Shown: positions 8,306-17,185, counted from the stretch's first letter. The stretch is 64,000 nt of DNA from Acidimicrobiales bacterium (GCA_025463925.1 JAODBK010000073.1:1-64000); one strand, 5' to 3'. Program-made: numbers and translations. Notes: generated by a model from the letters alone, not told the origin.

Positions 8306-9013
8306 TCAGGAAACGGTGAGCGTGCCCTTCATGTCGGTGTGGTAGTCGCAGCGGTACTTGTAGGTGCCGGCCGCGACGGACGCCGTGAATCGGGTCCGGT
8401 GATTGGCCGGCATCTCCTTGGTGCCGCCCTTCACGCCGACGATGTGGAAGTTGTGCAGCGTGTTGTCGGCGTTGTCCAGGAAGAACGACGCCTGCCCCCT
8501 CGGCACCGCCAACACTGCCTTGTCGAACTTCGAGTCCTTCGCCCGTACCGCGACGTCGCCGTTCACCGCCTTGGCGTTGTGGTATCCGAGCGACGCCGCC
8601 AGGCCGATCACCACGGCGACGACAGTGAGCGCGACGGCGGCGGCCCCGACGCCGGCGACGGCGGGGCTGGGCTCGCGCCCGCGCCACGCGTTGACGCCGG
8701 CGATGGTGCCGGCCACCCCCGTGAGCACGGCGGCCCACGTCACCGCGAATGATCCGAACGAGGCCGGGACGGTGAGGTTCTTGCCGGCGAACACCAGGTT
8801 GGACAGCAGGAACAGCACGAAGGCGACGGTCGTGAGCCGCACGCCGGCCGGTCCGGACCGCCCGAGCAGGATGGCGCCGATGAACAGCAGGACGCCGATG
8901 ACGAGCACCGGCGGGATCACCGACCGCTCGACCAACGTCATCACGATGACGTATTCGACGATGCCCGCGATCGCGGCCCACCGCAGCAACGTGCGCCAAC
9001 TCGTACCCGACAT
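8306..9013 (-). CDS. Membrane protein with C-terminal type-1 copper (cupredoxin) domain
   Basis: A 235-residue protein with four or five transmembrane helices (within residues 10-142) and an exported cupredoxin domain. Copper ligands are visible: H187 (in LHNFH), C222, H225 and M228 (RCDYHTDM), a complete mononuclear blue-copper set. The start at 9013 is set by a good GAAGGAG five bases upstream; an in-frame ATG at 9037 has no such support. The gene follows the FtsX-type permease 29 bases downstream of it on the same strand. The likely role is electron transfer or copper handling on the outer face of the membrane; the partner is unknown. Confidence 0.75.
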   Translation of the reverse strand: MSGTSWRTLLRWAAIAGIVEYVIVMTLVERSVIPPVLVIGVLLFIGAILLGRSGPAGVRLTTVAFVLFLLSNLVFAGKNLTVPASFGSFAVTWAAVLTGVAGTIAGVNAWRGREPSPAVAGVGAAAVALTVVAVVIGLAASLGYHNAKAVNGDVAVRAKDSKFDKAVLAVPRGQASFFLDNADNTLHNFHIVGVKGGTKEMPANHRTRFTASVAAGTYKYRCDYHTDMKGTLTVS

Positions 9014-9042
9014 GCGTGCTCCTTCAGTTGTTGTCATGATCG

Positions 9043-11553
9043 CTATTCGGCCCTCAGCAGCAGCGCGGTCGGCGTACGGGCGGCGATGCGCCCCGGCACC
9101 GCCGACACGATGGTGGCGAGCACGAGCGCCCCGGCGGCAATCAGGGCGATCGATGAAGCGGGGACACTCGGCGCGGGGACGACATGGACCTGATGAGCGA
9201 AGAGCGTCCACGACCAGCGGCCGACGACGATGCCGAGCGGGACGCCGACGATGATCCCGGTCGCAGCCGCGATCGTCGATTGTGAGGCGACGACGGCCAC
9301 CAGCTGGCGACGGGTCATGCCGAGGGTCTTGAGCAGGGCCAGGTCACGCCGTCGGCGACGGACCGACGCCAGCAGGGTGAGCGCCAGTGCGACGACCGCG
9401 CCCGCGGCGAGACCGGCGCCGAGCACCGTCGGGGTGGTCCCCATGGTTCGGTAGTTGACGATCTCGGCCGGGCGTTGCACCGACACCACCGTTGGTGGCC
9501 CGTGACCCAAGACGTCGAGGGAAGCGGCGATCTGCAGCAAGGAGTGGCGGGACGCCACGGCGTTCGTCCCATGGCGCAGGCGGAGGAGGATGGCCTGGGG
9601 GCTGTCGACGAGGTCGCCGAAGCCCTTGTCGCCCGGCGGTATCAGCGCGTCCGACAGCACTGCTCCTGTCCCGATCTCCAGGTGCAGCGTCGACCCGGAT
9701 CCGATGGCGGGCAGGGTGGCTGTCCCGACGATGACGAGCCGGGTCGGCGGGGCCACGCCGTTGCTCACGTCGACGGTGTCGCCGACGCGCTTGTGCAGCG
9801 CGGCCAAGGTGGTGGCACCCAACACCACCTGGTCGCGCGCGATGAGCGCGTGGCCAGTCAGGACCGGCGGACCGACTCGGGCGCTCGGGCCGACGCCCAT
9901 GACCGGCACCGTCTGGCCATCGATGCGGAAGGTGTCGAAGGAGACGCCCGCCCACGCGGCCACGTCGACGTCCTGGTCGAGGAGCCTCGTCGCCTCTGGG
10001 AGCGGGATGTCCGCAAAGCCGGAATAGGGGCTGAGCAGTTCGTAGTCCCAGTTCCAACCGTAGAGCGCCGGACGCGAGACGAGTGTGTGGAGGCTGTCGC
10101 CGAACGTGATCGTCGCGACCATCACGACCACGGCCAGCACCGCTCCCAGGATGGCGGAGCGCACCGGCGCGGCATTCGTGCCAGCCCCCGGTTCGACTGC
10201 GAAGCGGACCCCGGCAACCACCGGCGCCGGCAACCCCGAAGCACCAGCCGCTCGCGCCACACGCGACGTGTTTGGTGCGGTGCGCCGGCGTCGCCGCGCG
10301 ACACGGTGTGGTGCCCCCCAGTACGCCAACGCCGCGGCGAGGGAGCTCATGACGACGACCAACACCAGCATCCCGATGCCCAGCACTGCCCAGTCGAACG
10401 CGATCCCGGGTGCGGGGTCGACCGGGCGCACCCGACCGAGTGGTGCCAACGGTGAGAGGCCGACGGCCACCGCGCCGGCGAGCAGCGACCCCACCACGAC
10501 GGCGCCCACGATGCCGATGAGTCCGTCGCTGGACGTCATCGCCGGGCTGGCGCCGAGCGCCCGCACCGTCTCGAGCTCGCCGGCCTCGAGGCGGAGCTGT
10601 CGGCCGATCACCTGGGCGGCGATGAGGAGTGCGGCGAGGGCCGCGATCGCGCCGAAGGCTCCCAGCGCGATCGTCAATGGCTCGATGGATCGTTGCGCGG
10701 TGGCGACCGCAACCGATGAGAGGGCGACCACGGTCGAGTTCGGCAGCGCCTGCTTGATCTCCGACTCGACGGCGGCGACGTCGCGGCTGCCGTGGTCGAG
10801 TCGGAGCCCGCTCGTCACATTGTTGGCGCAGCACTGGTTCAGGGGCCCGGTGAGTGCCGGGCTCAACAGTGCGCCGTCGCCGGTGGAACGATCGACGTCG
10901 TCCTGCACGATCGCGTCGTTGGCGACAACGATGCCGACGAGGGTGACGGCGACGCGGCGAACCGGCGGCACGCTCGCGGTGCCATAGCCGTCCTTGAGCG
11001 TGTCGGAATTGTTGTAGAAGCCGAAATGCACCACGTCGCCAAGGTGCATGCCGAGTATGCGGGCCGCGCCGGCGGTCATCACCATCTCGTCGGGCCGCCT
11101 GGGATCGGCCCGCCGGCCGTGGATCACGGTCATGCGGTCCTGGTCGAAGAACAACCCGTCGATCGTCGCCGGCGTGCGCACTGCCGAGTCGAAGCGCTTG
11201 CTGGCCGCGTCTTGGGCCGGTCCACCATCCGGTCCCAGCACGAGGAGGCTGGGAGATGTCGCGCTCTCGACCTGCTTCACGTGGGGCAAATGGGCGATGG
11301 TGCGGAGGAACGCCGGGTCACTGCTGTTGTCGTCGTTGGCGCTGTCGTTGTGGAACACGATGAGATCGGATGGGTTCGTGCTCCGCAGGAACGACGGGAA
11401 CGACGACTGCGTGCGCCGAGCGCCCGCGAGGCTGCCCATGGCCAGACCGCCGACCAGGCCGACGAGGCCGATCACGGCGAGATGGCCGCCCCATTGGCGG
11501 CCGAACGTGGCCCGGAACCGGTACCGGGCGAACCGGAGCACACGCGCGTTCAC
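9043..11553 (-). CDS. ABC transporter permease, FtsX/MacB type
   Basis: An 836-residue membrane protein starting at GTG 11553. One helix near residues 27-45 and a large extracellular domain are followed by a three-helix FtsX core (about 290-400), a second extracellular domain, and a C-terminal FtsX core (about 715-835) with the typical DLALLKTLGMTRRQL cytoplasmic loop. Such proteins export lipoproteins, peptides or drugs, or transmit force to cell-wall enzymes, and need an ATPase partner. No ATPase gene lies on either side, so the partner must be elsewhere or the gene is detached from its operon. Confidence 0.85.
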   Translation of the reverse strand: MNARVLRFARYRFRATFGRQWGGHLAVIGLVGLVGGLAMGSLAGARRTQSSFPSFLRSTNPSDLIVFHNDSANDDNSSDPAFLRTIAHLPHVKQVESATSPSLLVLGPDGGPAQDAASKRFDSAVRTPATIDGLFFDQDRMTVIHGRRADPRRPDEMVMTAGAARILGMHLGDVVHFGFYNNSDTLKDGYGTASVPPVRRVAVTLVGIVVANDAIVQDDVDRSTGDGALLSPALTGPLNQCCANNVTSGLRLDHGSRDVAAVESEIKQALPNSTVVALSSVAVATAQRSIEPLTIALGAFGAIAALAALLIAAQVIGRQLRLEAGELETVRALGASPAMTSSDGLIGIVGAVVVGSLLAGAVAVGLSPLAPLGRVRPVDPAPGIAFDWAVLGIGMLVLVVVMSSLAAALAYWGAPHRVARRRRRTAPNTSRVARAAGASGLPAPVVAGVRFAVEPGAGTNAAPVRSAILGAVLAVVVMVATITFGDSLHTLVSRPALYGWNWDYELLSPYSGFADIPLPEATRLLDQDVDVAAWAGVSFDTFRIDGQTVPVMGVGPSARVGPPVLTGHALIARDQVVLGATTLAALHKRVGDTVDVSNGVAPPTRLVIVGTATLPAIGSGSTLHLEIGTGAVLSDALIPPGDKGFGDLVDSPQAILLRLRHGTNAVASRHSLLQIAASLDVLGHGPPTVVSVQRPAEIVNYRTMGTTPTVLGAGLAAGAVVALALTLLASVRRRRRDLALLKTLGMTRRQLVAVVASQSTIAAATGIIVGVPLGIVVGRWSWTLFAHQVHVVPAPSVPASSIALIAAGALVLATIVSAVPGRIAARTPTALLLRAE

Positions 11554-11665
11554 GCCGATCGCAGTGTGGGCCGATCCGTCACGACCACCAATGGGGTCAG
11601 CCGGTGGCGACCCCGTCGTGCTACCACCCCGGATCGAGTCGGGAACGACGGGCCGACGGCACGAA

Positions 11666-11803
11666 TCAGGCGGCGCGGGCGGCGACCTCCAGCTCGTCGA
11701 GCACGTCCCGCAAGCGGTCGACCTTCTGGCGGATGACGAGGTCGAGGAGCAGCTGTTCCCGGACCGGCGCCATCACCGCCGCCGCCGGGTGGTCGGGTTC
11801 CAT
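11666..11803 (-). CDS. Possible 45-residue helical protein
   Basis: A short frame from ATG 11803 to TGA 11666 encodes an acidic, leucine-heptad-like helix (VREQLLLDLVIRQKVDRL and LRDVLDELEV). Its composition is more protein-like than other frames in this 346-base interval. The frame stays open further upstream, so the start is uncertain, and no good ribosome site is seen. It reads toward the permease gene 112 bases away. It may be a real small protein or chance. Confidence 0.35.
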   Translation of the reverse strand: MEPDHPAAAVMAPVREQLLLDLVIRQKVDRLRDVLDELEVAARAA

Positions 11804-11887
11804 CAGACCGGTGTACCCACCATGCCGGCCGGCAAGACGTCGCCGCCTCGGACGCGGCCCGACGAGCGGCTGGACATCGGTCCACCC

Positions 11888-11893
11888 TACGCT
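11888..11893 (+). promoter_or_regulatory. -10-like box TACGCT, probable leaderless start
   Basis: TACGCT ends 6 bases before ATG 11900. It supports that start over longer in-frame extensions, which run into low-complexity sequence. Confidence 0.4.
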
Positions 11894-11899
11894 TCGACA

Positions 11900-13021
11900 A
11901 TGCTCTCGCCGGCCGACGACTATCCGATCCATCAGGTCGCCGAGGTGATCCGTCATCCCGGCACCAGCGACCGCAACTTCTACGATCGCTACTACTTCAA
12001 TCTGTACACGACCGCGGGCGACACCTTCGCGGTGTTCGGGCTCGGCCAGTACCCGAACCTCGGCACCACCGACGCGTTCCTCGCGGTCAGCCACGGCGGC
12101 ACCCACCGCGTCGTGCGAGCGTCGCGCGAGCTGGGCGCCAACCGCATGGACATCGGCGTCGGGCCGTTGCGGGTCGAGGTGCTCGAAGGGCTGCAGAAGT
12201 TGCGGGTCGTGCTCGAGCCCAACGAGTGGGGCCTCGAGATCGACGCGGTGTTCGACGGCACGCACCCGGCGACGTTGGAGCCGCGCCAGTACATCCGGGA
12301 CTTCGAGCGGGTCACGTTCGACACGCAACGACTCGCGCAGACCGGGCGGTGGACCGGGACGCTCACGGCGGGCGGGACCACGTTCGACGTCGACCCGAAG
12401 GATTGGTGGGGCTACCGCGACCGGTCGTGGGGCGTGCGGCCGGTCGGTGATCCCGAGCCGCCCGGCATCCGGGCGTCGAACCAGAGCCACAGCTTCTTCT
12501 GGTGTTACACCCCGCTGCAGTTCGAGGACCACTCGGTGCTCGTCATCATGCAGGAGCGGGCCGACGGCGAGCGGCTGCTGGAGGAGGCCATCCGGATCTG
12601 GAACGACCCGGCGCGCGGCGTCGACCATCTGGGCCGGCCCGACCACGAGGTCGAGTTCGTGCCCGGCACCCGCGCGCCCCGTCGCACCACGCTGCACCTC
12701 CAGGAGCCCGACGGGTCGAAGCTCGACATCGAGCTCGAGGTGCTGATGCCCTTCTACATCACCCAGGGCACCGGGTACTCCCCCGCCGAGGACTGGGCCC
12801 ACGGCAAGTGGCAGGGACCGCTCGAGGTGCAGGGCCGCGAATACGACCTGGCCGACCCGGCCGTGCAGGGCCAGATCTTCGGGTTCCTCGAGAACACCGC
12901 CCGGGCCACGCAGTCCAACGGCGCCACGGGCTTCGGCATGCTCGAGTTCGCGTGCATCGGCCCGCATCACAAGTACTTCGACGGCTTCGAGGACTTCACG
13001 CTCTTCCCACCCGCCGGCTGA
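11900..13021 (+). CDS. Uncharacterised protein, lipocalin/AttH-like
   Basis: A 373-residue soluble protein, rich in Trp and aromatic beta-strands, with a WWGYRDRSWGVRPV core and a late FFWCYTPLQFED strand. This pattern is seen in the hydroxyneurosporene synthase/AttH-like double-lipocalin family, whose members bind or modify lipids and isoprenoids. No catalytic residues can be assigned. It is followed by a palindrome and then an amidohydrolase on the same strand. Homologues are common in actinobacteria that degrade steroids or aromatics; a role there is inference only. Confidence 0.6.
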   Translation: MLSPADDYPIHQVAEVIRHPGTSDRNFYDRYYFNLYTTAGDTFAVFGLGQYPNLGTTDAFLAVSHGGTHRVVRASRELGANRMDIGVGPLRVEVLEGLQKLRVVLEPNEWGLEIDAVFDGTHPATLEPRQYIRDFERVTFDTQRLAQTGRWTGTLTAGGTTFDVDPKDWWGYRDRSWGVRPVGDPEPPGIRASNQSHSFFWCYTPLQFEDHSVLVIMQERADGERLLEEAIRIWNDPARGVDHLGRPDHEVEFVPGTRAPRRTTLHLQEPDGSKLDIELEVLMPFYITQGTGYSPAEDWAHGKWQGPLEVQGREYDLADPAVQGQIFGFLENTARATQSNGATGFGMLEFACIGPHHKYFDGFEDFTLFPPAG

Positions 13022-13030
13022 CCCCCCCCT

Positions 13031-13088
13031 CCCCGTTCTCCCCGCAGTTGGTGTCGCCATGCGACACCAACGATGTCCAGAATCGGGG
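13031..13088. repeat. Nested palindromic element, possible REP-like repeat or terminator
   Basis: An 11-base arm GTTGGTGTCGC (13047-13057) is repeated in perfect inverted form at 13061-13071 around a CAT loop. Outside it CCCCGTTCT (13031-13039) pairs with AGAATCGGGG (13079-13088) with one bulged base, on the same centre. It sits 10 bases after a stop codon, so it could terminate that gene. The nested arms also look like a dispersed extragenic palindrome. Confidence 0.5.
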
Positions 13089-13117
13089 GCGGGGGCGCGC
13101 GGGGGCGGGGGCATACG

Positions 13118-14278
13118 ATGACGGGCATGTCAGCCCTGATCGACGCCGACCAGCACCTGTTCGAGCGGCGGGACACCTGGCGGGAGTTCATCGATCCGGC
13201 GCAGCGCGAAGACGCCCTGGCCATCGAGGACGACGAGCTCGGCTGGTCGTGGCTGACGTGGCGGGGCCGGCGGCTGTACCTCGCCGAGAGCCAGACACCG
13301 GCCGACGCCCGCCGGATCGGCGCCACGCGCGTGCGCGTCGACGCCGGGCTGCCGCCCGAGGACGGCGAGCGGTTCGACGAGGCCGTCCCGCCGGAGTACC
13401 ACGACCCGGCGGCGCGCGTCGCCGCGCTCGACCGGTGGGGGCTCGACGAGGCGGTGCTGTTCCCGAACTTCGGGCTGCTGTGGGAGACGATGCTCGGCGT
13501 CGACCTGCCGGCGCTCACCGCCAACATGCGCGCCGCCAACCGGTGGCAGGCGGCGGCGCGCCACGACGGCGGAGGCCGGCTCAACCCGGTCGGGCACCTG
13601 ACGTTGCGCGACGCCGAGTGGGCCGAGGAGGAGATCGCCAACCTGGCCGGCGCCGGCATCCGGCTGGCGATGATCGGGCCGGCGCCGGTCAACGGCAAGC
13701 CGCTCAGCGACCCGAGCCTCGACCGCATCTGGTCGGCGTTCGTGCACCACGGGGTGTCGCCGGTGTTCCACGTGTCGGGCTTCGAGCCGCCGTTGCACCC
13801 GGCGTGGTACTCCACCGACAAGGAGCCCGTCGACAGCGTGATGGGCTCGGTGTTCCTGTGGGTCGCGCCCGCGGTGGCGGTCGCAGACATGACGATCAAC
13901 GGAGTGTTCGAGCGCCATCCAGAATTGCGGCTGGGCATCGTCGAGCTGTCGGCCAACTGGGTGCCGATGTTCCTGCTCAACCTCGACGGCGCGTCGGACT
14001 TCTACGCGCTGCGCCACGGCGGGCCGCTGATGGACCTGCCGCTGCGGCCGAGCGAGTACGTGAAGCGCAACGTGCGGGTCAGCGTGCTGGCCTACGAGCG
14101 GCCGGCCCATCTGGTCGAACGCGTCAGCGACGAGATGTTCATGTACGGAAGCGACTGGCCTCACGCCGAGGGCATCGCCGACCCACTGGGCGACTACACC
14201 CGGCAGGTCGAGCGGCTCGACGACGAGCGCCGCGGCCGGCTGCTCGGCGACAACGTGGCCTGGCTCCTGCACCGGTGA
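13118..14278 (+). CDS. Amidohydrolase (amidohydrolase_2 family)
   Basis: A 386-residue metal-dependent TIM-barrel hydrolase or decarboxylase. DADQHLFER near the N-terminus gives the D-x-H metal pair, and MYGSDWPHAEG near the C-terminus is the conserved Asp strand of the family. Relatives act as decarboxylases or ring-opening hydrolases on aromatic and heterocyclic acids; the substrate here is unknown. ATG 13118 follows a G-rich tract; ATG 13127 is an alternative. The stop overlaps the murD GTG as GTGA. Confidence 0.85.
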   Translation: MTGMSALIDADQHLFERRDTWREFIDPAQREDALAIEDDELGWSWLTWRGRRLYLAESQTPADARRIGATRVRVDAGLPPEDGERFDEAVPPEYHDPAARVAALDRWGLDEAVLFPNFGLLWETMLGVDLPALTANMRAANRWQAAARHDGGGRLNPVGHLTLRDAEWAEEEIANLAGAGIRLAMIGPAPVNGKPLSDPSLDRIWSAFVHHGVSPVFHVSGFEPPLHPAWYSTDKEPVDSVMGSVFLWVAPAVAVADMTINGVFERHPELRLGIVELSANWVPMFLLNLDGASDFYALRHGGPLMDLPLRPSEYVKRNVRVSVLAYERPAHLVERVSDEMFMYGSDWPHAEGIADPLGDYTRQVERLDDERRGRLLGDNVAWLLHR

Positions 14279-15630
14279 CGGTCGCGGACGGGGCCAAGGT
14301 CCTCGTCCTCGGGCTCGGGTCCCGCCAGGGCGGCGTCGGCGTCGTGCGCTATCTGCACGGGCTGGGCGCGTCCGTCCGGGTGAGCGACCGGTCCGACAAG
14401 GCGGCGCTGGCCGACGCGCTGGCGACGCTGGCCGATCTCGACGACGTCACCTATCACCTCGGCGGCGAGGACCTGGCCGACGTCAACTGGGCCGACGTCG
14501 TCGTGCGCAACCCCGGCGTCCCGGCCGAGTCGCCGATGCTGCAGCACGCCCGCGCCCACGGCACGCCCGTCGAGATGGAGATGACGCTGTTCCTCCGCGC
14601 CTGCCCGGCGCCGGTCGTCGGCGTCACCGGCACCAAGGGCAAGACGACGACCACCGCGCTGCTGCACGCGATGGTGCAGCGACGCTGGCCGGCGGCGGTG
14701 AGCGCCGGGAACATGGGCCGATCGGCGCTGGCCGAGCTCGACGCCATCGCCGCCGACCCCACCGCACCGGTGAGCCTCGAGCTGTCGTCGTTCCAACTGG
14801 AGTCGATGGGCGAGCACCGGATGTCCCCGCACGTCGCGGTGGTGACCAACATCGCGCCCGATCACCTCGATCGGTACCCGAGCTTCGAGGCGTACGCCGA
14901 GACGAAGGCCGCCATCTGGCGGTACCAACGGCCCGACGACTGGGTGGTGCTGCCGGCGGACGACGAGGTCGTGCAACGGCTGGCGGTCGGCGCGCCCGGC
15001 CGGCGGGTCGACTTCGCGGCGCCGTCCGATCCGCAGCGTTTGACGACCGCCGGCATCGACCTCGGCCGACGAGACGCCCTCCGCATCCCCGGGCGCCACG
15101 CCGCACTCGACGCCATCGCCGCGGCGTCGGCGGCACTGGTGGTCGGCGTCGAGCCCGTCGACATCGAGCACGCCATCGCCGGGTTCGCCGGCGTCCCCCA
15201 CCGCATGGAGCTGGTCGCCACGGTGGACGGCGTCGACTACGTCAACGACACCGCCGCCACCACGCCGATCGCCGCCATCGCGGCGCTGCTCGCCCACGCC
15301 GGCACCCACGTGACGTTGATCACCGGCGGGTTCGACAAGCAGTTGCCGCTCGACGAGCTGGCCGACGCCATCACCGAGCACGCCGACGAGATCGTGCTGC
15401 TCGACGGCACCGCGACGCCACACCTGCTCGCGCTCTTGCACGAGCGAGGCCGCGAGCCGGCCGGTCCGACGGCAACGTCGATGGCCGACGCGGTCGCGCT
15501 CGCTCGATCGCGCGCGCGTGATGGCGGGGTCGTGCTGCTCTCACCCGGCTGTGCGAGCTTCGGCCTGTTCCGCGACGAGTTCGATCGCGGCGACACGTTT
15601 CGCGCCGCGGTCGACGCGCTCGATCCTTAG
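14275..15630 (+). CDS. murD: MurD-type Mur ligase (UDP-MurNAc-L-Ala:glutamate ligase)
   Basis: A 451-residue ATP-dependent ligase adding glutamate to UDP-MurNAc-L-Ala in peptidoglycan synthesis. The three Mur domains are visible: an N-terminal Rossmann-like UDP-binding domain (VLGLGSRQGG), the central P-loop GVTGTKGKTTTT (about 116-127) with the LELSSFQL, TNIAPDHLDR and YVNDTAAT strands, and a C-terminal Rossmann domain (LITGGFDKQLP, LLSPGCASFGLF). GTG 14275 overlaps the amidohydrolase stop, so it is translationally coupled to a catabolic-type gene rather than lying in a dcw cluster. Whether it is the only MurD or a second copy cannot be seen. It overlaps the convergent next gene by four bases. 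Confidence 0.85.
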   Translation: MTVADGAKVLVLGLGSRQGGVGVVRYLHGLGASVRVSDRSDKAALADALATLADLDDVTYHLGGEDLADVNWADVVVRNPGVPAESPMLQHARAHGTPVEMEMTLFLRACPAPVVGVTGTKGKTTTTALLHAMVQRRWPAAVSAGNMGRSALAELDAIAADPTAPVSLELSSFQLESMGEHRMSPHVAVVTNIAPDHLDRYPSFEAYAETKAAIWRYQRPDDWVVLPADDEVVQRLAVGAPGRRVDFAAPSDPQRLTTAGIDLGRRDALRIPGRHAALDAIAAASAALVVGVEPVDIEHAIAGFAGVPHRMELVATVDGVDYVNDTAATTPIAAIAALLAHAGTHVTLITGGFDKQLPLDELADAITEHADEIVLLDGTATPHLLALLHERGREPAGPTATSMADAVALARSRARDGGVVLLSPGCASFGLFRDEFDRGDTFRAAVDALDP

Positions 15631-17042
15631 CAGGTGGTCGTCAGCTTCCGGCCGTTCCAGACGTTCAGGCCGGCGCACTGGATCGTCACGTAGATCTGCC
15701 CGACGCCCGCGGCTTGCGAGTCGTCGGCCCACGCAATGACGGCCCGGCCGTCCGGCGTGATGTCCTCCTGGAAGAAGTCCAGCAACGTGCGGTCGCCGTT
15801 GACGCTGCAGTTGATCCCCGTGGTGCAGATGGCGCCGTGGTGGATCGGATGGTCGCTCACCACCATCTGGTCGGCGGTGATGCGCATGCCGGTCCGGCTC
15901 CAGTTCATCTGCGAAAGCCGCACGTTCCAGGCGTTGGTGAGGTCGTCCTTGTCGACGCCGGTGCCGCCATACCAGACGAGGTCGGCCCGATCGGGCCCGC
16001 CGCCGATGAGCCAGGGGTAGAGGTTGGCGCCCGAGCCGGTGTCGTCCATCTGCTGGGGTACCGACCAGCCGTACAGCCCGAGGCTGCCGGACGGCGCGTG
16101 GGTGACGAGGATGTGGTGGTCGGTCGCGAACGCCGCCCACAGGCCACCGCCGCTGTCGACGGCGAGCGCCGGGAAGATGTGGTCGTAGGTCTCGGTGTCG
16201 GGCCCGACCCAGATCGGCGAGTCGGTCCACGTGGTACCGCCGTCGAACGACGAGGCCAGGTACACCGCGTGGTTCATGGTGCGCGTCGTGCCCGCGCCGC
16301 TGCCGACGTTCTCGGCCGCCGTCGCGGGTGCGGTGAAGATCGTGTACACCGGCTTGGGCGACGCCGAGGAGCTCATGTCGACGACGATCGGCCCGAGCTC
16401 GTTGTTGTACAGCGCTTGCGCGATGTGGTTGACGTCGATGGCGAGACCCTTGAACGCGTAGGTGGCGCCACCGTCGTCGGATCGGGCCACCGCGATGTTG
16501 TTGGTTTCGGTGATGTGGTAGCTCATGTACACCGTCTGACCCTCACCCGCGGCGTTCCACTGGCGGTCGACCAGCGGGATGTACGAGCCGGTGAAGTTGG
16601 CCGGCGCGAACGTCGCGCCGCCGTCGGTCGAGCGGGTGACGGTGAGGTTGGCGAGGCTCAGGCTCGAGTAGGCGACCGTCGGGATCGCCGAGCCGGGCGC
16701 GGGGTTCTTGGTGACGGCGAGGTCGCAGTCGCCGCCGCCCACGCCGAGGTCGGGCGGCGTGTGGAAGGTGAACGAGCCGGCGTCGGGCGGCAGCGTCCAG
16801 AGCTCGCAGCCGATCGGAGTCGACCCCGGCGCGGCCACGTAGATGCGGCCGTCCTTGTCGACCCGGACGCTCGGCTCGGCCTGCACCAAGCCGTACGGGA
16901 AGGTGGCGGTGAGGTGGAGCCCGGGCTTGAAGCGGGCGGCGGGGACGCTGGCCAGTGCCATGGGGGGCCCGGCCACGGCGGCGACAGTCGCAGCCATGGT
17001 GAACACAATCCCCAGCGTCAACGTTGCACTGCGTCGACGCAA
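15627..17042 (-). CDS. Secreted sialidase-like (Asp-box/BNR) protein
   Basis: A 471-residue exported protein. The start is best set at TTG 17042, because AAGGGGG lies about 6 bases upstream and the product then begins with a clean signal peptide (RRRSATLTLGIVF to about residue 35). Three Asp-box units (RSTDGGATF, RSDDGGATY, SSFDGGTTW) mark a six-bladed sialidase-type propeller. The Arg triad and Tyr/Glu nucleophile of true sialidases are not evident, so it may be a binding protein or a distant glycosidase. The frame extends 40 codons further upstream, but that part overlaps the divergent promoter region. Confidence 0.7.
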   Translation of the reverse strand: MRRRSATLTLGIVFTMAATVAAVAGPPMALASVPAARFKPGLHLTATFPYGLVQAEPSVRVDKDGRIYVAAPGSTPIGCELWTLPPDAGSFTFHTPPDLGVGGGDCDLAVTKNPAPGSAIPTVAYSSLSLANLTVTRSTDGGATFAPANFTGSYIPLVDRQWNAAGEGQTVYMSYHITETNNIAVARSDDGGATYAFKGLAIDVNHIAQALYNNELGPIVVDMSSSASPKPVYTIFTAPATAAENVGSGAGTTRTMNHAVYLASSFDGGTTWTDSPIWVGPDTETYDHIFPALAVDSGGGLWAAFATDHHILVTHAPSGSLGLYGWSVPQQMDDTGSGANLYPWLIGGGPDRADLVWYGGTGVDKDDLTNAWNVRLSQMNWSRTGMRITADQMVVSDHPIHHGAICTTGINCSVNGDRTLLDFFQEDITPDGRAVIAWADDSQAAGVGQIYVTIQCAGLNVWNGRKLTTTC

Positions 17043-17100
17043 CCGAGCCCCCTTGGTGGTTGGAACCCTCCGTTGAGCAGTATTCGCGCAAGTGATGTTG

Positions 17101-17157
17101 CCCTGCCATGGCCCGTTCGGATGGTTGTCGTATGGCTCGTTCGGGCCATTGCCAGGG
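17101..17157. promoter_or_regulatory. Long imperfect inverted repeat in a divergent gap
   Basis: CCCTGCCATGGCCCG (17101-17115) is mirrored by CGGGCCATTGCCAGGG (17142-17157) with one bulge, around a 26-base loop. A direct repeat, ATGGCCCGTTCGG (17108-17120) and ATGGCTCGTTCGG (17132-17144), is laid over it with a 24-base period. It lies between the divergent Asp-box and histidine kinase genes and may be an operator for one or both. Confidence 0.45.
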
Positions 17158-17185
17158 ACCACGTCGGTCGTTTGAACTGAAGGGG

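Noticed and set aside
11593-11614. GGGGTC/GACCCC hairpin near the permease start
   Set aside because: Only six base pairs with a ten-base loop; too weak to call in GC-rich DNA.
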